Positions 18,217 to 27,561 of a stretch of DNA of 64,000 nucleotides are shown in pieces; the stretch's first letter is position 1; every line of letters starts with the position of its first letter. This stretch comes from CALVUJ01 sp045119835 (lineage in GTDB: Bacteria > Bacillota_I > Bacilli_A > RFN20 > DUOF01), in contig JBGVED010000040.1 of NCBI GenBank assembly GCA_045119835.1, positions 1 to 64,000 on the forward strand, read 5' to 3'. The notes below the pieces were generated by a model. That model saw nothing but the letters and a program-made list of their open reading frames with translations, searched no databases and was not told where the DNA came from. Both the position numbers and the translations under genes were made by a program.

Positions 18217-20205
18217 TTATTTAAAATATTCAATAACATGTATCCCAAAATAACTCTTATAAAAACCAATATCATTATTCTCATCAGTCCTTAAAATGAT
18301 ATATCCAAGTTCATTTAATCTATTAACAACATCCTTATGAGGGTGCCTATAAATATTGTTCTTCCCAACACTAATAATAGCAAATTTTCCATTAATGCTT
18401 TTCAAAAATTCATAGCTACTAGAGGTATCACTCCCATGATGACCAATTTTAACAACATCAACACCATCTAATTTTTCTATAATTTTATTTTCTATTTCTA
18501 CCGATGCATCCCCCATTAAAAGAATATCATATCCAACATACTCACCATACAAAACAATACTTCCATCATTATCCCTATCCTCACTAATATTTAAGTTTTT
18601 AAAATACTTTTCTCCTATATAAACCCCTTCAATTAAAGAGCTAGTAACAACACTTTCAACTAAAAAATTATCCTTTAAAGAAACATAAGCCCCCACATGA
18701 TCAAAATCATCATGTGTCAAAATAACTTTTCTTATCTTATTAACACCATTACTCTCCAAAAAAGGAATTATTTCCTTCACAGCAACATCTTTATACAAAC
18801 TCCCTCCAGTATCAACAATAACAACCTCCTTACTATTAGGAATAAAAAACACACTACAATCTCCTTGACCAACATTTAAAAAATAAAATTTCTCACCACC
18901 CATTAAAACAGGTTTGTAATACAAATACCCAAGCACACTAAACAACAATAAAAGAAAAATAAACCTTATCTTCCTTCTCCTTTCTTTAAAAATAAAGTAA
19001 CCAACCAAAAATAAATAATATATTAAAACAATAACAACACTAGGCTTACCAAACACCAAAACCAAATTAAATTTATTTAAAACGTTAAAAAGTTTATAAA
19101 ATAAACCTATAACAAATTCATACAACAAATAAAATTTATCCAAAAATAAATATATAAAAGAAAAAACATAAAGAAAAGAAATAGGTAAACTTAAAAATAT
19201 CCCAAAAATAACTGTAAACACATTTAACTTATAATAACTAATAAGAAGCAAAGGTATATTAACTAAATAAATATAAATAGAAACAATCATCTTTTTACAC
19301 TTATAGAGCCTAAATATCTCTAAAACAAAACAAGATAAAAATGAAAATATAAAACTATAAGAAAAAATTATTGATGGATCCCTAATTATAAAAACACTAC
19401 CAATTAAACTTACTACTTCTAAATTAGACAAACTAAAACCGGCTTTCTTATTAAAAGATTTAAAAACATAACACAAAAAAGCTCTTAAACTAGAAATAGA
19501 GAAATCAAGCAAATATAAATAAAAGCAAACAAGACTAATCCCAATACAATTATTATGAAATAACTTCTTAAAAAATTTTAACAATAAATTAATATGAAAC
19601 CCAGAAACCGCTATTAAATAAGTTAAAGAATATAAAGAAAAATTATTATAAAAATCAAGATTACCTTCATCTTTATCATTAAATAAAATTAATTTTAAAT
19701 AACTTTTAGATTTTTCACTTTTATTCTCCAGCAATCTATAAACGATTTCAATATTTAAACTAACACTAGAGTCTAAAATTACTAATTCATAAACCTCAAT
19801 TTCATAATTAATATTCTTTTTATTAAGATAGTTATAAAAATCATTATAACTTCCTCTAATATCCTTAACTTCTCCCTTTATTAAAATCTTATTACCTTTA
19901 TTAAAATTTTCCTTTCCATTGTAAACAACATATTTATACTCACCATCACTAACAATGCTATAATTATCGTAACTTTCAATAACCTCAAAATCCTTTACGA
20001 ACTCACCAATTATAATATTTGATTTATAAAAATTTATATTAAAAGTTAAAAACAAAGAAATAGCCAAACAACATAAAATATACAATTTAAAACATACTCT
20101 TTTGCCCAACAAACACAAAAACAATAACAAAAACACTAAATAAACATAATTATGATAATAAATAAACAAACCACCAAAAACTAAACACAAAAAAAGATAA
20201 AACAT
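18217..20205 (-). CDS. comEC: ComEC DNA-uptake channel
   Basis: A 662-residue polytopic protein with an N-terminal OB-like region (about residues 60-165), a competence membrane domain containing the LIAVSGFHINLLLKFFKKLF signature and many helices (about 190-420), and a C-terminal metallo-beta-lactamase-like domain. The last carries LNVGQGDCSVFFIPN, LTHDDFDHVGAYVSL and KIGHHGSDTSSSYEFL, the metal-binding loops. ComEC transports single-stranded DNA across the membrane, and the beta-lactamase domain is proposed to degrade the non-transported strand. The ATG is one base after the comEA stop, so the two are translationally coupled. comEB (a dCMP deaminase in Bacillus) is missing between them. Confidence 0.94.
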   Translation of the reverse strand: MFYLFLCLVFGGLFIYYHNYVYLVFLLLFLCLLGKRVCFKLYILCCLAISLFLTFNINFYKSNIIIGEFVKDFEVIESYDNYSIVSDGEYKYVVYNGKENFNKGNKILIKGEVKDIRGSYNDFYNYLNKKNINYEIEVYELVILDSSVSLNIEIVYRLLENKSEKSKSYLKLILFNDKDEGNLDFYNNFSLYSLTYLIAVSGFHINLLLKFFKKLFHNNCIGISLVCFYLYLLDFSISSLRAFLCYVFKSFNKKAGFSLSNLEVVSLIGSVFIIRDPSIIFSYSFIFSFLSCFVLEIFRLYKCKKMIVSIYIYLVNIPLLLISYYKLNVFTVIFGIFLSLPISFLYVFSFIYLFLDKFYLLYEFVIGLFYKLFNVLNKFNLVLVFGKPSVVIVLIYYLFLVGYFIFKERRRKIRFIFLLLLFSVLGYLYYKPVLMGGEKFYFLNVGQGDCSVFFIPNSKEVVIVDTGGSLYKDVAVKEIIPFLESNGVNKIRKVILTHDDFDHVGAYVSLKDNFLVESVVTSSLIEGVYIGEKYFKNLNISEDRDNDGSIVLYGEYVGYDILLMGDASVEIENKIIEKLDGVDVVKIGHHGSDTSSSYEFLKSINGKFAIISVGKNNIYRHPHKDVVNRLNELGYIILRTDENNDIGFYKSYFGIHVIEYFK

Positions 20206-20206
20206 A

Positions 20207-20737
20207 CTATAAACAAACTAAATCTTTTAAACTTTGATACAAACTCTCGCCTATCCCACTGACTTTCTTTAAGTCTTCTATAGTCTTAAATCCTCCATTA
20301 ACTGTTCTATACTCTACTATTCTTTTAGAAAAAACTTCTCCAATTCCTGGCAAATTCTCATCTAAACTAGCTGCCGTCGCAGTATTTAAAGATATTTTTT
20401 TTGTTTTATTATTCTCATCAACATCAATATAAGGAATATAATAGTTTCCATTATTCTCCAAAATAGCATTAGAATTAAAGCAAGCAATATCTGCATCTGC
20501 ATCTAATCCTCCTGCCAAAGAAATAAGCTCACCCATTGTAGTATTCTTTTTAACCTTATACGTTCCTGGACTAACAACCTCCCCGCTAATAGTAACAGAA
20601 TAAACACTTGAAGAACTAACCGTTTGACTCTCTCCATTTACTGTTTCAAACTCAATACTACTCATATACTTATTTACTAAATCCATACATACAACATAAC
20701 AAATTGTAAAAAAAGCCACTAAAACTATCGTTTTCAT
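20207..20737 (-). CDS. comEA: ComEA DNA receptor
   Basis: A 176-residue membrane-anchored DNA-binding protein. One N-terminal transmembrane helix (about residues 2-22) precedes an SLBB domain (about 45-110, VSGEVVSPGTYKVKKNTTM) and a pair of helix-hairpin-helix motifs (about 115-176, LPGIGEVFSKRIVEYR and VSGIGESLYQSLKDL). It binds incoming double-stranded DNA outside the membrane and hands it to ComEC. The start at 20737 follows a strong GGAGGGAG; the frame extends 18 codons upstream without a comparable site. It is divergent from the chromate transporter pair. Confidence 0.95.
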   Translation of the reverse strand: MKTIVLVAFFTICYVVCMDLVNKYMSSIEFETVNGESQTVSSSSVYSVTISGEVVSPGTYKVKKNTTMGELISLAGGLDADADIACFNSNAILENNGNYYIPYIDVDENNKTKKISLNTATAASLDENLPGIGEVFSKRIVEYRTVNGGFKTIEDLKKVSGIGESLYQSLKDLVCL

Positions 20738-20835
20738 AAATTTCTCTCCCTCCATTAATATAAATAAGGAAGAAAACTTTATTTGTAACAAAATTTATTC
20801 TAAAATAATTAAAGTTAAAATGAGGTAAGATAAAA

Positions 20836-21390
20836 ATGAAAAAATATTTAAAATTATTTTGGACTTTCTTTAAAATCGGTCTTTTCACTTTTGGTGGAGG
20901 ATATGCAATGATTTCAATAATCCATAAAGAAAGCGTAGAAAAAAACAAATGGATATCTAATGAAGATATGAATAATATAATTGTTGTTGCGGAGTCAACA
21001 CCTGGACCAATCGCTATAAACTCATCAACTTTTATAGGGTATAAAGTAGGAAAACTTCTAGGAGCCATAGTTGCCGTTCTAGGAGTTTCTTTACCATCTT
21101 TATTAATTATCACTCTAATATCAATTTTTATAAAAGATTTTAAAAATATAACTATAATAAAATACGCTTTTGAAGGAATACGCGCTGCTATTATAATACT
21201 AATGATTGAAGCCATCATAAAATTATCAAAACCATTAAATAAAAATGCACTTTTCTATTCTCTTTTAATAACCTCATTCATATTAAACTATTTCTTTAAT
21301 ATAAATGCTATTTTAATAATAATCGCAGGTATATTTTTAGGTATATTAAAAGAAATATTCAGTGGTAAGAAGGTGAATATAAATGGCTAA
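20836..21390 (+). CDS. Chromate transporter family protein, first half (short CHR)
   Basis: A 184-residue single CHR-domain membrane protein with the family signatures IGLFTFGGGYAMISII and VAESTPGPIAINSSTFIGY and five to six hydrophobic segments. Short CHR proteins act as heteromeric pairs encoded by adjacent genes, and the second gene overlaps this one by 8 bases. Substrate is uncertain: some pairs export chromate, but many CHR pairs in gut Firmicutes are not linked to chromate resistance. GAGGTAAG precedes the ATG. Confidence 0.93.
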   Translation: MKKYLKLFWTFFKIGLFTFGGGYAMISIIHKESVEKNKWISNEDMNNIIVVAESTPGPIAINSSTFIGYKVGKLLGAIVAVLGVSLPSLLIITLISIFIKDFKNITIIKYAFEGIRAAIIILMIEAIIKLSKPLNKNALFYSLLITSFILNYFFNINAILIIIAGIFLGILKEIFSGKKVNING

Positions 21391-21970
21391 TTTATTAAAT
21401 CTTTTTATTACATTTTTTAAAATAGGACTCTTCACTTTTGGCGGAGGCTATTCAATGATTCCTATGATTATCGAAGAAACAAAAAAATTTAATGTCTTAA
21501 GCGAAACCGATATAATTGACTTCATTGCTATAAGTGAATCAACACCTGGACCATTTGCCATAAACATCGCAACATTAATTGGCTACTCACAAGAAGGACT
21601 ACTAGGAGCAATAACAGCTACTGCCGGAGTTATTCTTCCTTCTTTTATAATTATTTTACTACTAGTAAACATAATTGAAAAAATAAAAGATAATCGTTTC
21701 TTCAAATCAATGATAAAAACTGTCATGCCTTTAGTTATTGGTCTTATTTTATCAACTGTATTAAATATTACCTTAACTAATTTATTTAATATAGAAAATT
21801 TATCTAACATAAAAAATGAGTTTAGCATTAACTTTACTACACTCATTTCTCTATTATTAATAATTATTTTTACAATCACATTAAAATTATTAAAAAAGAA
21901 AAAGCCCACACCTATATTAATAATATTAATATGTGCAGGCTTAGGAATAATTATCTCAAGTTTGCTCTAA
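21383..21970 (+). CDS. Chromate transporter family protein, second half (short CHR)
   Basis: A 195-residue partner of the preceding gene, with the matching motifs IGLFTFGGGYSMIPMI and AISESTPGPFAINIATLIGY. The two proteins resemble each other, pointing to an old duplication of a half-transporter. The 8-base overlap with the upstream gene indicates translational coupling and a 1:1 complex. Its 3' end overlaps the oppositely oriented gene at 21951-22271 by 20 bases, an unusual convergent overlap without room for an intergenic terminator. Confidence 0.92.
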   Translation: MANLLNLFITFFKIGLFTFGGGYSMIPMIIEETKKFNVLSETDIIDFIAISESTPGPFAINIATLIGYSQEGLLGAITATAGVILPSFIIILLLVNIIEKIKDNRFFKSMIKTVMPLVIGLILSTVLNITLTNLFNIENLSNIKNEFSINFTTLISLLLIIIFTITLKLLKKKKPTPILIILICAGLGIIISSLL

Positions 21971-22271
21971 GAGATTTTGCGTTGCTGAAGTCTTTAGAAA
22001 TTCTTTCTAATACCTCATCATATTTAACAACTTCTAGAATACTCCCCATTTGAACTCTATCAACATTCTCTAGAAGTTTTTTTGTTTCTTGGCAACATTT
22101 TGCTGCTATACTCATCATTGAATCATTCTCTGTTATACCTAATTTTATAAAATTAAGAATAGCAACTTTACCCTCAACTACAATACTAGCCTCGCAAATC
22201 TTTTCGTCTCCATTAAACATTGCAATAAGATTTTCACCCTTATTTAATACATAATTATACATTTCTATCAC
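21951..22271 (-). CDS. Uncharacterised small soluble protein
   Basis: A 106-residue soluble protein with an alternating strand-strand-helix pattern: NYVLNKGENLIAMFNGDEKICEASIVVEGKVAILNFI, then helices with two cysteines (AAKCCQETKKLLENV). There is no membrane segment or recognisable domain. Its ATG lies just upstream of a poorly conserved intergenic stretch, and its 3' end overlaps the CHR gene by 20 bases, converging on it. Function unknown. Confidence 0.7.
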   Translation of the reverse strand: MIEMYNYVLNKGENLIAMFNGDEKICEASIVVEGKVAILNFIKLGITENDSMMSIAAKCCQETKKLLENVDRVQMGSILEVVKYDEVLERISKDFSNAKSLRANLR

Positions 22272-22357
22272 CTACTATTTAAATTTTATCATAATATTTC
22301 AATATTACAATCTTTTTTTATTCAACTAATACTTATTTGTTGTTACATTTTATTATT

Positions 22358-22876
22358 TTATTTATCTTCTAATGTAAAAGTAGAACCAATACCAACTATA
22401 CTAATTAAAATAATAAATATATAACCCCATCCAAAAACATTCAAATAACGTATAGTATTACCAGCATCATATTTATTGAAACTAACAAAACTAAGAATTA
22501 AAATTGCCCCTAGTAGTAAACCATTACCAATTTTAGAAATAACACTTCTCTTCATAAACACACCAACAGTTAAAACTATAATACTTGCTAGACACAAAAC
22601 AAAACTAACCCACATAATTACATAAGAAAAAGTAAAAACATCCCTTAAAACACTGACCTTTGCATCTAAAACCTCAAGATCTCCATTAAATAAAAAACTA
22701 AACAAAGAAACTTTATCATCCCAAGTAATAGAAGTTCCACTAGCAAGAGAAGAACTTGAAGTATATGTAATGAAATTAACAAGCATTAAAAGAATACATA
22801 AAATACCACTACCCAAGCCAATCAATTTTTTAATTAATATTAATTTTTCTTTACTCAAACTTTTCACATATATCAC
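22358..22876 (-). CDS. Uncharacterised four-helix membrane protein
   Basis: A 172-residue protein with four clear hydrophobic helices (about residues 14-32, 70-95, 99-117, 140-160) separated by short loops. The first loop is Ser/Thr-rich. It resembles the neighbouring gene product at 22955-23458 in length and helix count, which may reflect related small membrane proteins. The start has only a modest GGTGAT ribosome binding site. No family is recognised. A terminator lies between the two genes, so they are probably transcribed separately. Confidence 0.75.
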   Translation of the reverse strand: MIYVKSLSKEKLILIKKLIGLGSGILCILLMLVNFITYTSSSSLASGTSITWDDKVSLFSFLFNGDLEVLDAKVSVLRDVFTFSYVIMWVSFVLCLASIIVLTVGVFMKRSVISKIGNGLLLGAILILSFVSFNKYDAGNTIRYLNVFGWGYIFIILISIVGIGSTFTLEDK

Positions 22877-22902
22877 CTAATTTAAGATTATCACAATATA
22901 AT

Positions 22903-22932
22903 AAAAAAAATCTAGTTTCGCAACTAGATTTT
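22903..22932 (-). terminator. Terminator after the 22955-23458 gene
   Basis: On the minus strand an 11-bp stem, AAAATCTAGTT/AACTAGATTTT, with a 4-base loop is followed by an eight-T run. Confidence 0.85.
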
Positions 22933-22954
22933 AAAAAATATAAACTTAAATAAA

Positions 22955-23458
22955 CTATTTAGAAGTTATTACTTTAACTGACATACATAATGCTGCAAGT
23001 ATAGAAGCTACAGCTGAAACAATGCCACCAATAGCAAGAGTATAATCAACTTCATTAACTATTTTTCCAAGTATTGTATCGGCACCAACAACAAAACCTG
23101 GCATTAAGAAACAAAATACTCCAGCAACAACAAATAAAGCTACAGCGAAAACATCAAAAACTTTATTATTCTTTTTAGCTTTATAACTAGAAATTGAAAG
23201 AGCAACACCTAATATCATTAGTAAATATGTTAATAAAGCCATAAATGAAAAGCCAAATACTGCAACATCATCACTTTTAAAACCAAAAACAACTTTTAAT
23301 CCAGTATAACCTTCTCCTTCAATAACATTACCTAATACTTTAGTATCAGGAACTTTAACTGTTTCAACAAAAATCATGCAAATCGCAACAATGCCCAAAA
23401 TAGCACCAATAAGTCCTAAAATCTTTCTTGTATTTGATTTAGCTTTTTTCTTCGCCAT
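22955..23458 (-). CDS. Uncharacterised four-helix membrane protein
   Basis: A 167-residue protein starting MAKKKAKSNTRK followed by four hydrophobic helices (about residues 13-30, 65-88, 100-123, 135-162). A GGAGGAGAT ribosome binding site gives a confident start. The middle loop, VLGNVIEGEGYTGLKVVFG, probably faces outward. Similar small tetraspan proteins are common and unnamed in gut Firmicutes. It follows the hemolysin III gene by about 30 bases and may be in its transcript; a terminator ends the unit. Confidence 0.8.
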   Translation of the reverse strand: MAKKKAKSNTRKILGLIGAILGIVAICMIFVETVKVPDTKVLGNVIEGEGYTGLKVVFGFKSDDVAVFGFSFMALLTYLLMILGVALSISSYKAKKNNKVFDVFAVALFVVAGVFCFLMPGFVVGADTILGKIVNEVDYTLAIGGIVSAVASILAALCMSVKVITSK

Positions 23459-23490
23459 AATATCTCCTCCTTAAAAATATTTTATCAATT

Positions 23491-24156
23491 TTACATTAAC
23501 ACATAAAGCAAAATGCTAATAAATTGAAACATTGTTCCTACCAAGCAAAACAAATGCCACACAGAATGAATATACTTTTTCTTGCTACCAAAAAGATAAA
23601 ATATAGCACCAATAGTATACATTACCCCACCCATAAGCAACCATACAAAACCAGCTGTCGGTAAATTATCTAGCAAAGGACCTAAAGCAATAACAACACA
23701 CCACCCCATCGCTAAATAACAAATCATACTAAGAACTTTGATTATAGGTTTATGCATATTTATCGCATTGAACACTATACCTAAAACAGCAAAACCCCAA
23801 ACAACACCAAATAAAGACCAGCCCCAGCCTCCAGCTTCCCTTAAAGTAACTAAACAATACGGAGTATAAGTGCCAGCAATAAGCAAAAATATAGTACAAT
23901 GATCAAATATTCTAAACACTTTTTTAGCTTTGTTTTTTCTTAAAAAATGATAAATTGCACTCATAGTATAAAGCAAAATCATAGATGATCCATACAAAGA
24001 CATACTAACAACACCATATGCATTACTATGAATACATGCAACCACTAAGCCAACAACTAAAGCAACAATTCCAAATGCTCCCCCAACAATATGTGAAACC
24101 GCATTAAATATTTCTTCTCCCTTTGTATAATTAGGAAGTTCTTTACTGTACTTCAT
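23491..24156 (-). CDS. Hemolysin III family (PAQR) membrane protein
   Basis: A 221-residue seven-helix membrane protein. The signatures are GEEIFNAVSHIVGGAFGIVALV, MSAIYHFLRKNKAKKVFRIFDHCTIFLLIAGTYTPY and the C-terminal KKYIHSVWHLFCLVGTMFQF. The conserved Ser/His and Asp/His residues in these blocks form the PAQR zinc site. Despite the name, bacterial members are not established hemolysins and have been tied to membrane homeostasis. Its start immediately follows the flavoprotein stop, so the two are in one transcript. Confidence 0.93.
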   Translation of the reverse strand: MKYSKELPNYTKGEEIFNAVSHIVGGAFGIVALVVGLVVACIHSNAYGVVSMSLYGSSMILLYTMSAIYHFLRKNKAKKVFRIFDHCTIFLLIAGTYTPYCLVTLREAGGWGWSLFGVVWGFAVLGIVFNAINMHKPIIKVLSMICYLAMGWCVVIALGPLLDNLPTAGFVWLLMGGVMYTIGAIFYLFGSKKKYIHSVWHLFCLVGTMFQFISILLYVLM

Positions 24157-25560
24157 TTACGCATTCAACTCTTCTTTCCTTTTAAGAATACTCCTAGCCA
24201 CGCTTATTCCATTAGCAGACGCTTGCATTAATCCTCTAGTAACACTTGCTCCATCGCCAATAGCTCTAAGACCTTTAATACTAGTTTCAAAATCTTTATT
24301 TACTACTACTTTATTTGAATAAAATTTAACTTCCACTCCATACAACAGTGTTTCGTCACTTGCAATTCCCGGAGTAACTTTATCTAATGCCCACAACATT
24401 TCCTCAATATCAACCATGATTCTATGAGGAAATACTAATGATAAATCACCAGGGACAGCATCCTTTAATGTAGGTATTATATTATTTCTACATAATCTTT
24501 CCTCTGTTGTCCTTCTTCCCTTTTTAAAATCACCAAATGTTTGAACAAGAATTCTGCCATCACACAACAAATTACTAAGTTCTGCTATCTTTCTACCATA
24601 CTCAATAGGATTTTTAAATGGTTTAGTAAAATTTTTAGACACAAGTAAAGCAAAATTAGTATTATTCGTTTTGTATTCCTTCGACTTATAAGCATGACCA
24701 TTTACTACAGCCAAACCATTTTCATAATACTCAGTAGCAACCTCTCCTGATGGATTAGAGCAAAATGTTCTAACCTTATCATCAAAAGTCGGAGTATGAT
24801 AAACAAGTTTTGCTTCATATAAATTTTTATTTAATTCTTCCATTATTTCATCTCTAACTTCAACTCTAACTCCAACATCTACAGTCCCTGGTTCTGTTTC
24901 AATATTATGCTCCTCGCATATATTATAGAACCATTCCGCTCCTTCTCTACCTACTGCGCTAACTACTTCATCAGCATAATATTCATCTTTATCAGTAGCA
25001 ATACCTTCTATTTTACCATCATGAATAATAAGATTCTTAACCATTGTATTAAAAATGATTTCCACACCTTGTTCCAATAAAAACTCTTGAATCTTACTAT
25101 ATATTTTATACCCTTCTTCAGTACCCAAATGTCTTATAGGACATTCAATTAATTTAAGATTAGCTCCAATTGCAGATCTTCTAATCTTTTCTATTTCCTT
25201 CTCCTTATCCAAGCCATATATCTTTGTATCTGCACCAAAACTTAAATAAACATCATCTGATTCTTTAATAAGTTTTTTGGTTTCATCATATCCTAAAATT
25301 TCAGGAAGATGTCCTCCAACATCAGGTGATAAAGATAGTTTCCCATCACTAAAAGCACCAGCCCCAGCAAAACCTGTAGTAATAGCACAAGGTTTACAAC
25401 TGACGCACTTTAAAGTCTTCCTTTTAGGACACATCCTTTTATCTATCGATCTACCCTTTTCAATCATTAAAACTTTTAAATCTTTATTTTGTTTCTTTAA
25501 CTCATAAGCACAAAAAATCCCTGAAGGACCCGCTCCAACAATAATTACATCATACTTCAT
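24157..25560 (-). CDS. FAD-dependent dehydrogenase (COG2509-type)
   Basis: A 467-residue flavoprotein. The N-terminal dinucleotide-binding motif VIIVGAGPSGIFCAYEL is followed by a cysteine cluster CPKRKTLKCVSCKPCAIT and the block GFAGAGAFSDGKLSLSPDVGG, which mark the uncharacterised FAD-dependent dehydrogenase family. The C-terminus has LRAIGDGASVTRGLMQASANGI, the second FAD-contact segment. The ATG at 25560 is chosen because AGGG lies six bases upstream; a TTG two codons earlier is less likely. Substrate unknown. It is co-transcribed with the hemolysin III homologue. Confidence 0.9.
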   Translation of the reverse strand: MKYDVIIVGAGPSGIFCAYELKKQNKDLKVLMIEKGRSIDKRMCPKRKTLKCVSCKPCAITTGFAGAGAFSDGKLSLSPDVGGHLPEILGYDETKKLIKESDDVYLSFGADTKIYGLDKEKEIEKIRRSAIGANLKLIECPIRHLGTEEGYKIYSKIQEFLLEQGVEIIFNTMVKNLIIHDGKIEGIATDKDEYYADEVVSAVGREGAEWFYNICEEHNIETEPGTVDVGVRVEVRDEIMEELNKNLYEAKLVYHTPTFDDKVRTFCSNPSGEVATEYYENGLAVVNGHAYKSKEYKTNNTNFALLVSKNFTKPFKNPIEYGRKIAELSNLLCDGRILVQTFGDFKKGRRTTEERLCRNNIIPTLKDAVPGDLSLVFPHRIMVDIEEMLWALDKVTPGIASDETLLYGVEVKFYSNKVVVNKDFETSIKGLRAIGDGASVTRGLMQASANGISVARSILKRKEELNA

Positions 25561-25662
25561 ATTCAACCCTACTTTCTAAAACAAACTAATAGTATTATAA
25601 ATAAAAACTAAAATCAATCAAAAATCTATAGGGACCAAAAATAATAAAAAGTCAAGAAAAAT

Positions 25663-26964
25663 TTAAATAATAAGCAAAGATATAGAAGAAACGAATAACA
25701 AAACAAATGTAATAATAAACCCATTCTTCATAAAACTAGCAAAACTATAATTAACCTTTTTATCCTTAAGCATCCTTATCCACATTATCCCCGCTAACGC
25801 ACCAATTGGAGTAAATAATGCACCCAGATTAGAACCCATAATAGTAGCATAAACCAAATCTAAATTCGCAGAATTAGAGAGAATTGAGCCAAAAGCTAAA
25901 CTCATTGGAATATTATTCACAATATTACAAAACAACGTTGATGCAACTAAATAAACTATAGATAAATATTTTCCATTTGAAAACACATTTAACAATTCAT
26001 ATATTTCTTTAAAAAACTCAAACGAATCAAGTGCCATAATTATCGTAAACATCGATAAAATAAAAGGAATTAAATTATATGGAATTCTTTTAAGACCAGA
26101 CTTAATATAATTAAAATCGTTTTTATACACTGCACAACAAAAAAATATAATAAGCAAAGAAAAAGAAAAAACAAAACAAATAAGCCACATTTCCAAACCA
26201 ACATAATTTGAAACAGCAAGCAAAAATATGGTTAAAACTAAATGAACTAATGATACAATACACAATGGTTTATTTTTTAAATTAATTACATCATTATCGA
26301 AGACTTCTATTTTTTCTTTTAACTGCTTATTAAAAACAATCACTAAAACCACTAAAGAACTTATCCCGCAAAATAACGTTGGAACAACCATTTTTACAAT
26401 ATAATCAAAAAAATCAATACTAAATATAGATGATAAATAAATATTAGTAGGATTACCTATTGGCAATACCATTGAATATGTATTAGCAGCAACAAATTGC
26501 ATCACTAAATAAGGAATAGGATTTATATTACCATTTCTACAAAAATGAATAATAAAAGGAGTAAATGTTAAAATTATAATGTCGTTAGATGTAAAAATAG
26601 TCAATACAGATATAAGCAAATATAAAACAATAAATAATTTGATTTGAGATTGCTTATACTTCCTTATAAACACATTAGCAATATATTCAAAAAATCCCGT
26701 TTCATCCAAAAATATAGACAAGACCGAAACACATATAAACAAAACAAGAATTTTCAAAGGATTTAAACTATTATTAGAAAATAAAATATCAAAAAAATCA
26801 CTTTTATCAAATATTGGCAATACCAATAAAGTAATAGCAACAATTAAAAGTGGAACAAAAAATGAATCTATTTTAAATTTAAATACTTTTATTACAGGAT
26901 ACTTTAAAACACATATAAACATCCCCACTATCCCTAGCAAACTCAATATTAACGTTAAAGTCAT
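25663..26964 (-). CDS. ArsB/NhaD-superfamily ion transporter
   Basis: A 433-residue membrane protein with about eleven helices. The FIRKYKQSQIKLFIVLYLLISVLTIFTSNDIIILTFTPFI and VLPIGNPTNIYLSSIF segments are typical of the ArsB/NhaD (ion transporter) superfamily, as is the second half's NIVNNIPMSLAFGSIL and GSNLGALFTPIGALAGIMW. The Asn-Pro-Thr and Asn-Asn-x-Pro hairpins form the substrate site. It may carry arsenite, sodium or a dicarboxylate; no ars regulator or ArsC lies nearby, so an arsenic role is not supported. It is 12 bases downstream of the HD hydrolase gene. Confidence 0.88.
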   Translation of the reverse strand: MTLTLILSLLGIVGMFICVLKYPVIKVFKFKIDSFFVPLLIVAITLLVLPIFDKSDFFDILFSNNSLNPLKILVLFICVSVLSIFLDETGFFEYIANVFIRKYKQSQIKLFIVLYLLISVLTIFTSNDIIILTFTPFIIHFCRNGNINPIPYLVMQFVAANTYSMVLPIGNPTNIYLSSIFSIDFFDYIVKMVVPTLFCGISSLVVLVIVFNKQLKEKIEVFDNDVINLKNKPLCIVSLVHLVLTIFLLAVSNYVGLEMWLICFVFSFSLLIIFFCCAVYKNDFNYIKSGLKRIPYNLIPFILSMFTIIMALDSFEFFKEIYELLNVFSNGKYLSIVYLVASTLFCNIVNNIPMSLAFGSILSNSANLDLVYATIMGSNLGALFTPIGALAGIMWIRMLKDKKVNYSFASFMKNGFIITFVLLFVSSISLLII

Positions 26965-26976
26965 AAAATCACCACA

Positions 26977-27507
26977 TTAATTATTATAATTTTTAATTTT
27001 TTCTTTTAATCTATTAGCCATATATTCATTAACTCCACCTAATTCATTTAAAATTATTATAGCTTCTACCCTATATTCTCTAATCCTCTCTTCGTTCCAC
27101 ATAGAAGGAATATCTTTTAAATTAAATAAACGATCTGCTAATTTTACAATTGAAACCTCTACACTTTGCTTCTTTATTCTATCTAAACTATCCTTCATTT
27201 GATCACAATGTTGAAGATTAAAATTTTTAGTAAGTGCTAAAACACCATCTGCAATATCCTTACCAAATAATTCCTTAACTTCTTCATAACTAGTAGAAGT
27301 ATCCTCTATAGTATCATGCAACAAAGATAAAATAATGACTTTTTCTAAATTAACATTACTATTATTATTTAAGCATCCACTAACAGCCTCTAAGCAAACA
27401 CCTTGCAAATGAGCCACATAGCTAACATTAGGTTGCTTCATCTTTATCCCTTCATGTTTTAATGCCGCAAATAACAAAGCTTCATTAATTTTATCTTGAT
27501 TAATCAT
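26977..27507 (-). CDS. HD-domain hydrolase, small (p)ppGpp-hydrolase-like
   Basis: A 176-residue soluble protein of the HD superfamily. The metal ligands appear as H in YVAHLQGV, HD in LLHDTIEDTSTS and D in KLADRLFNLKD; the phrases LLHDTIEDT and KLADRLFNL closely match the hydrolase domain of RelA/SpoT and the small alarmone hydrolases. No synthetase domain is present. It could hydrolyse (p)ppGpp or a related nucleotide. It is followed 12 bases later by the ion transporter gene and preceded by the XRE regulator, a plausible three-gene unit. Confidence 0.85.
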   Translation of the reverse strand: MINQDKINEALLFAALKHEGIKMKQPNVSYVAHLQGVCLEAVSGCLNNNSNVNLEKVIILSLLHDTIEDTSTSYEEVKELFGKDIADGVLALTKNFNLQHCDQMKDSLDRIKKQSVEVSIVKLADRLFNLKDIPSMWNEERIREYRVEAIIILNELGGVNEYMANRLKEKIKNYNN

Positions 27508-27561
27508 AATACTATCACCAATATAAACAATACACTAATTTTATCCAAAAAAAAAGATTAA

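Noticed and set aside
20670..21218. 182-residue minus-strand frame opposite the first CHR gene
   Set aside because: It overlaps the comEA 5' end and its binding site, and its translation has no family features, whereas the CHR reading does.
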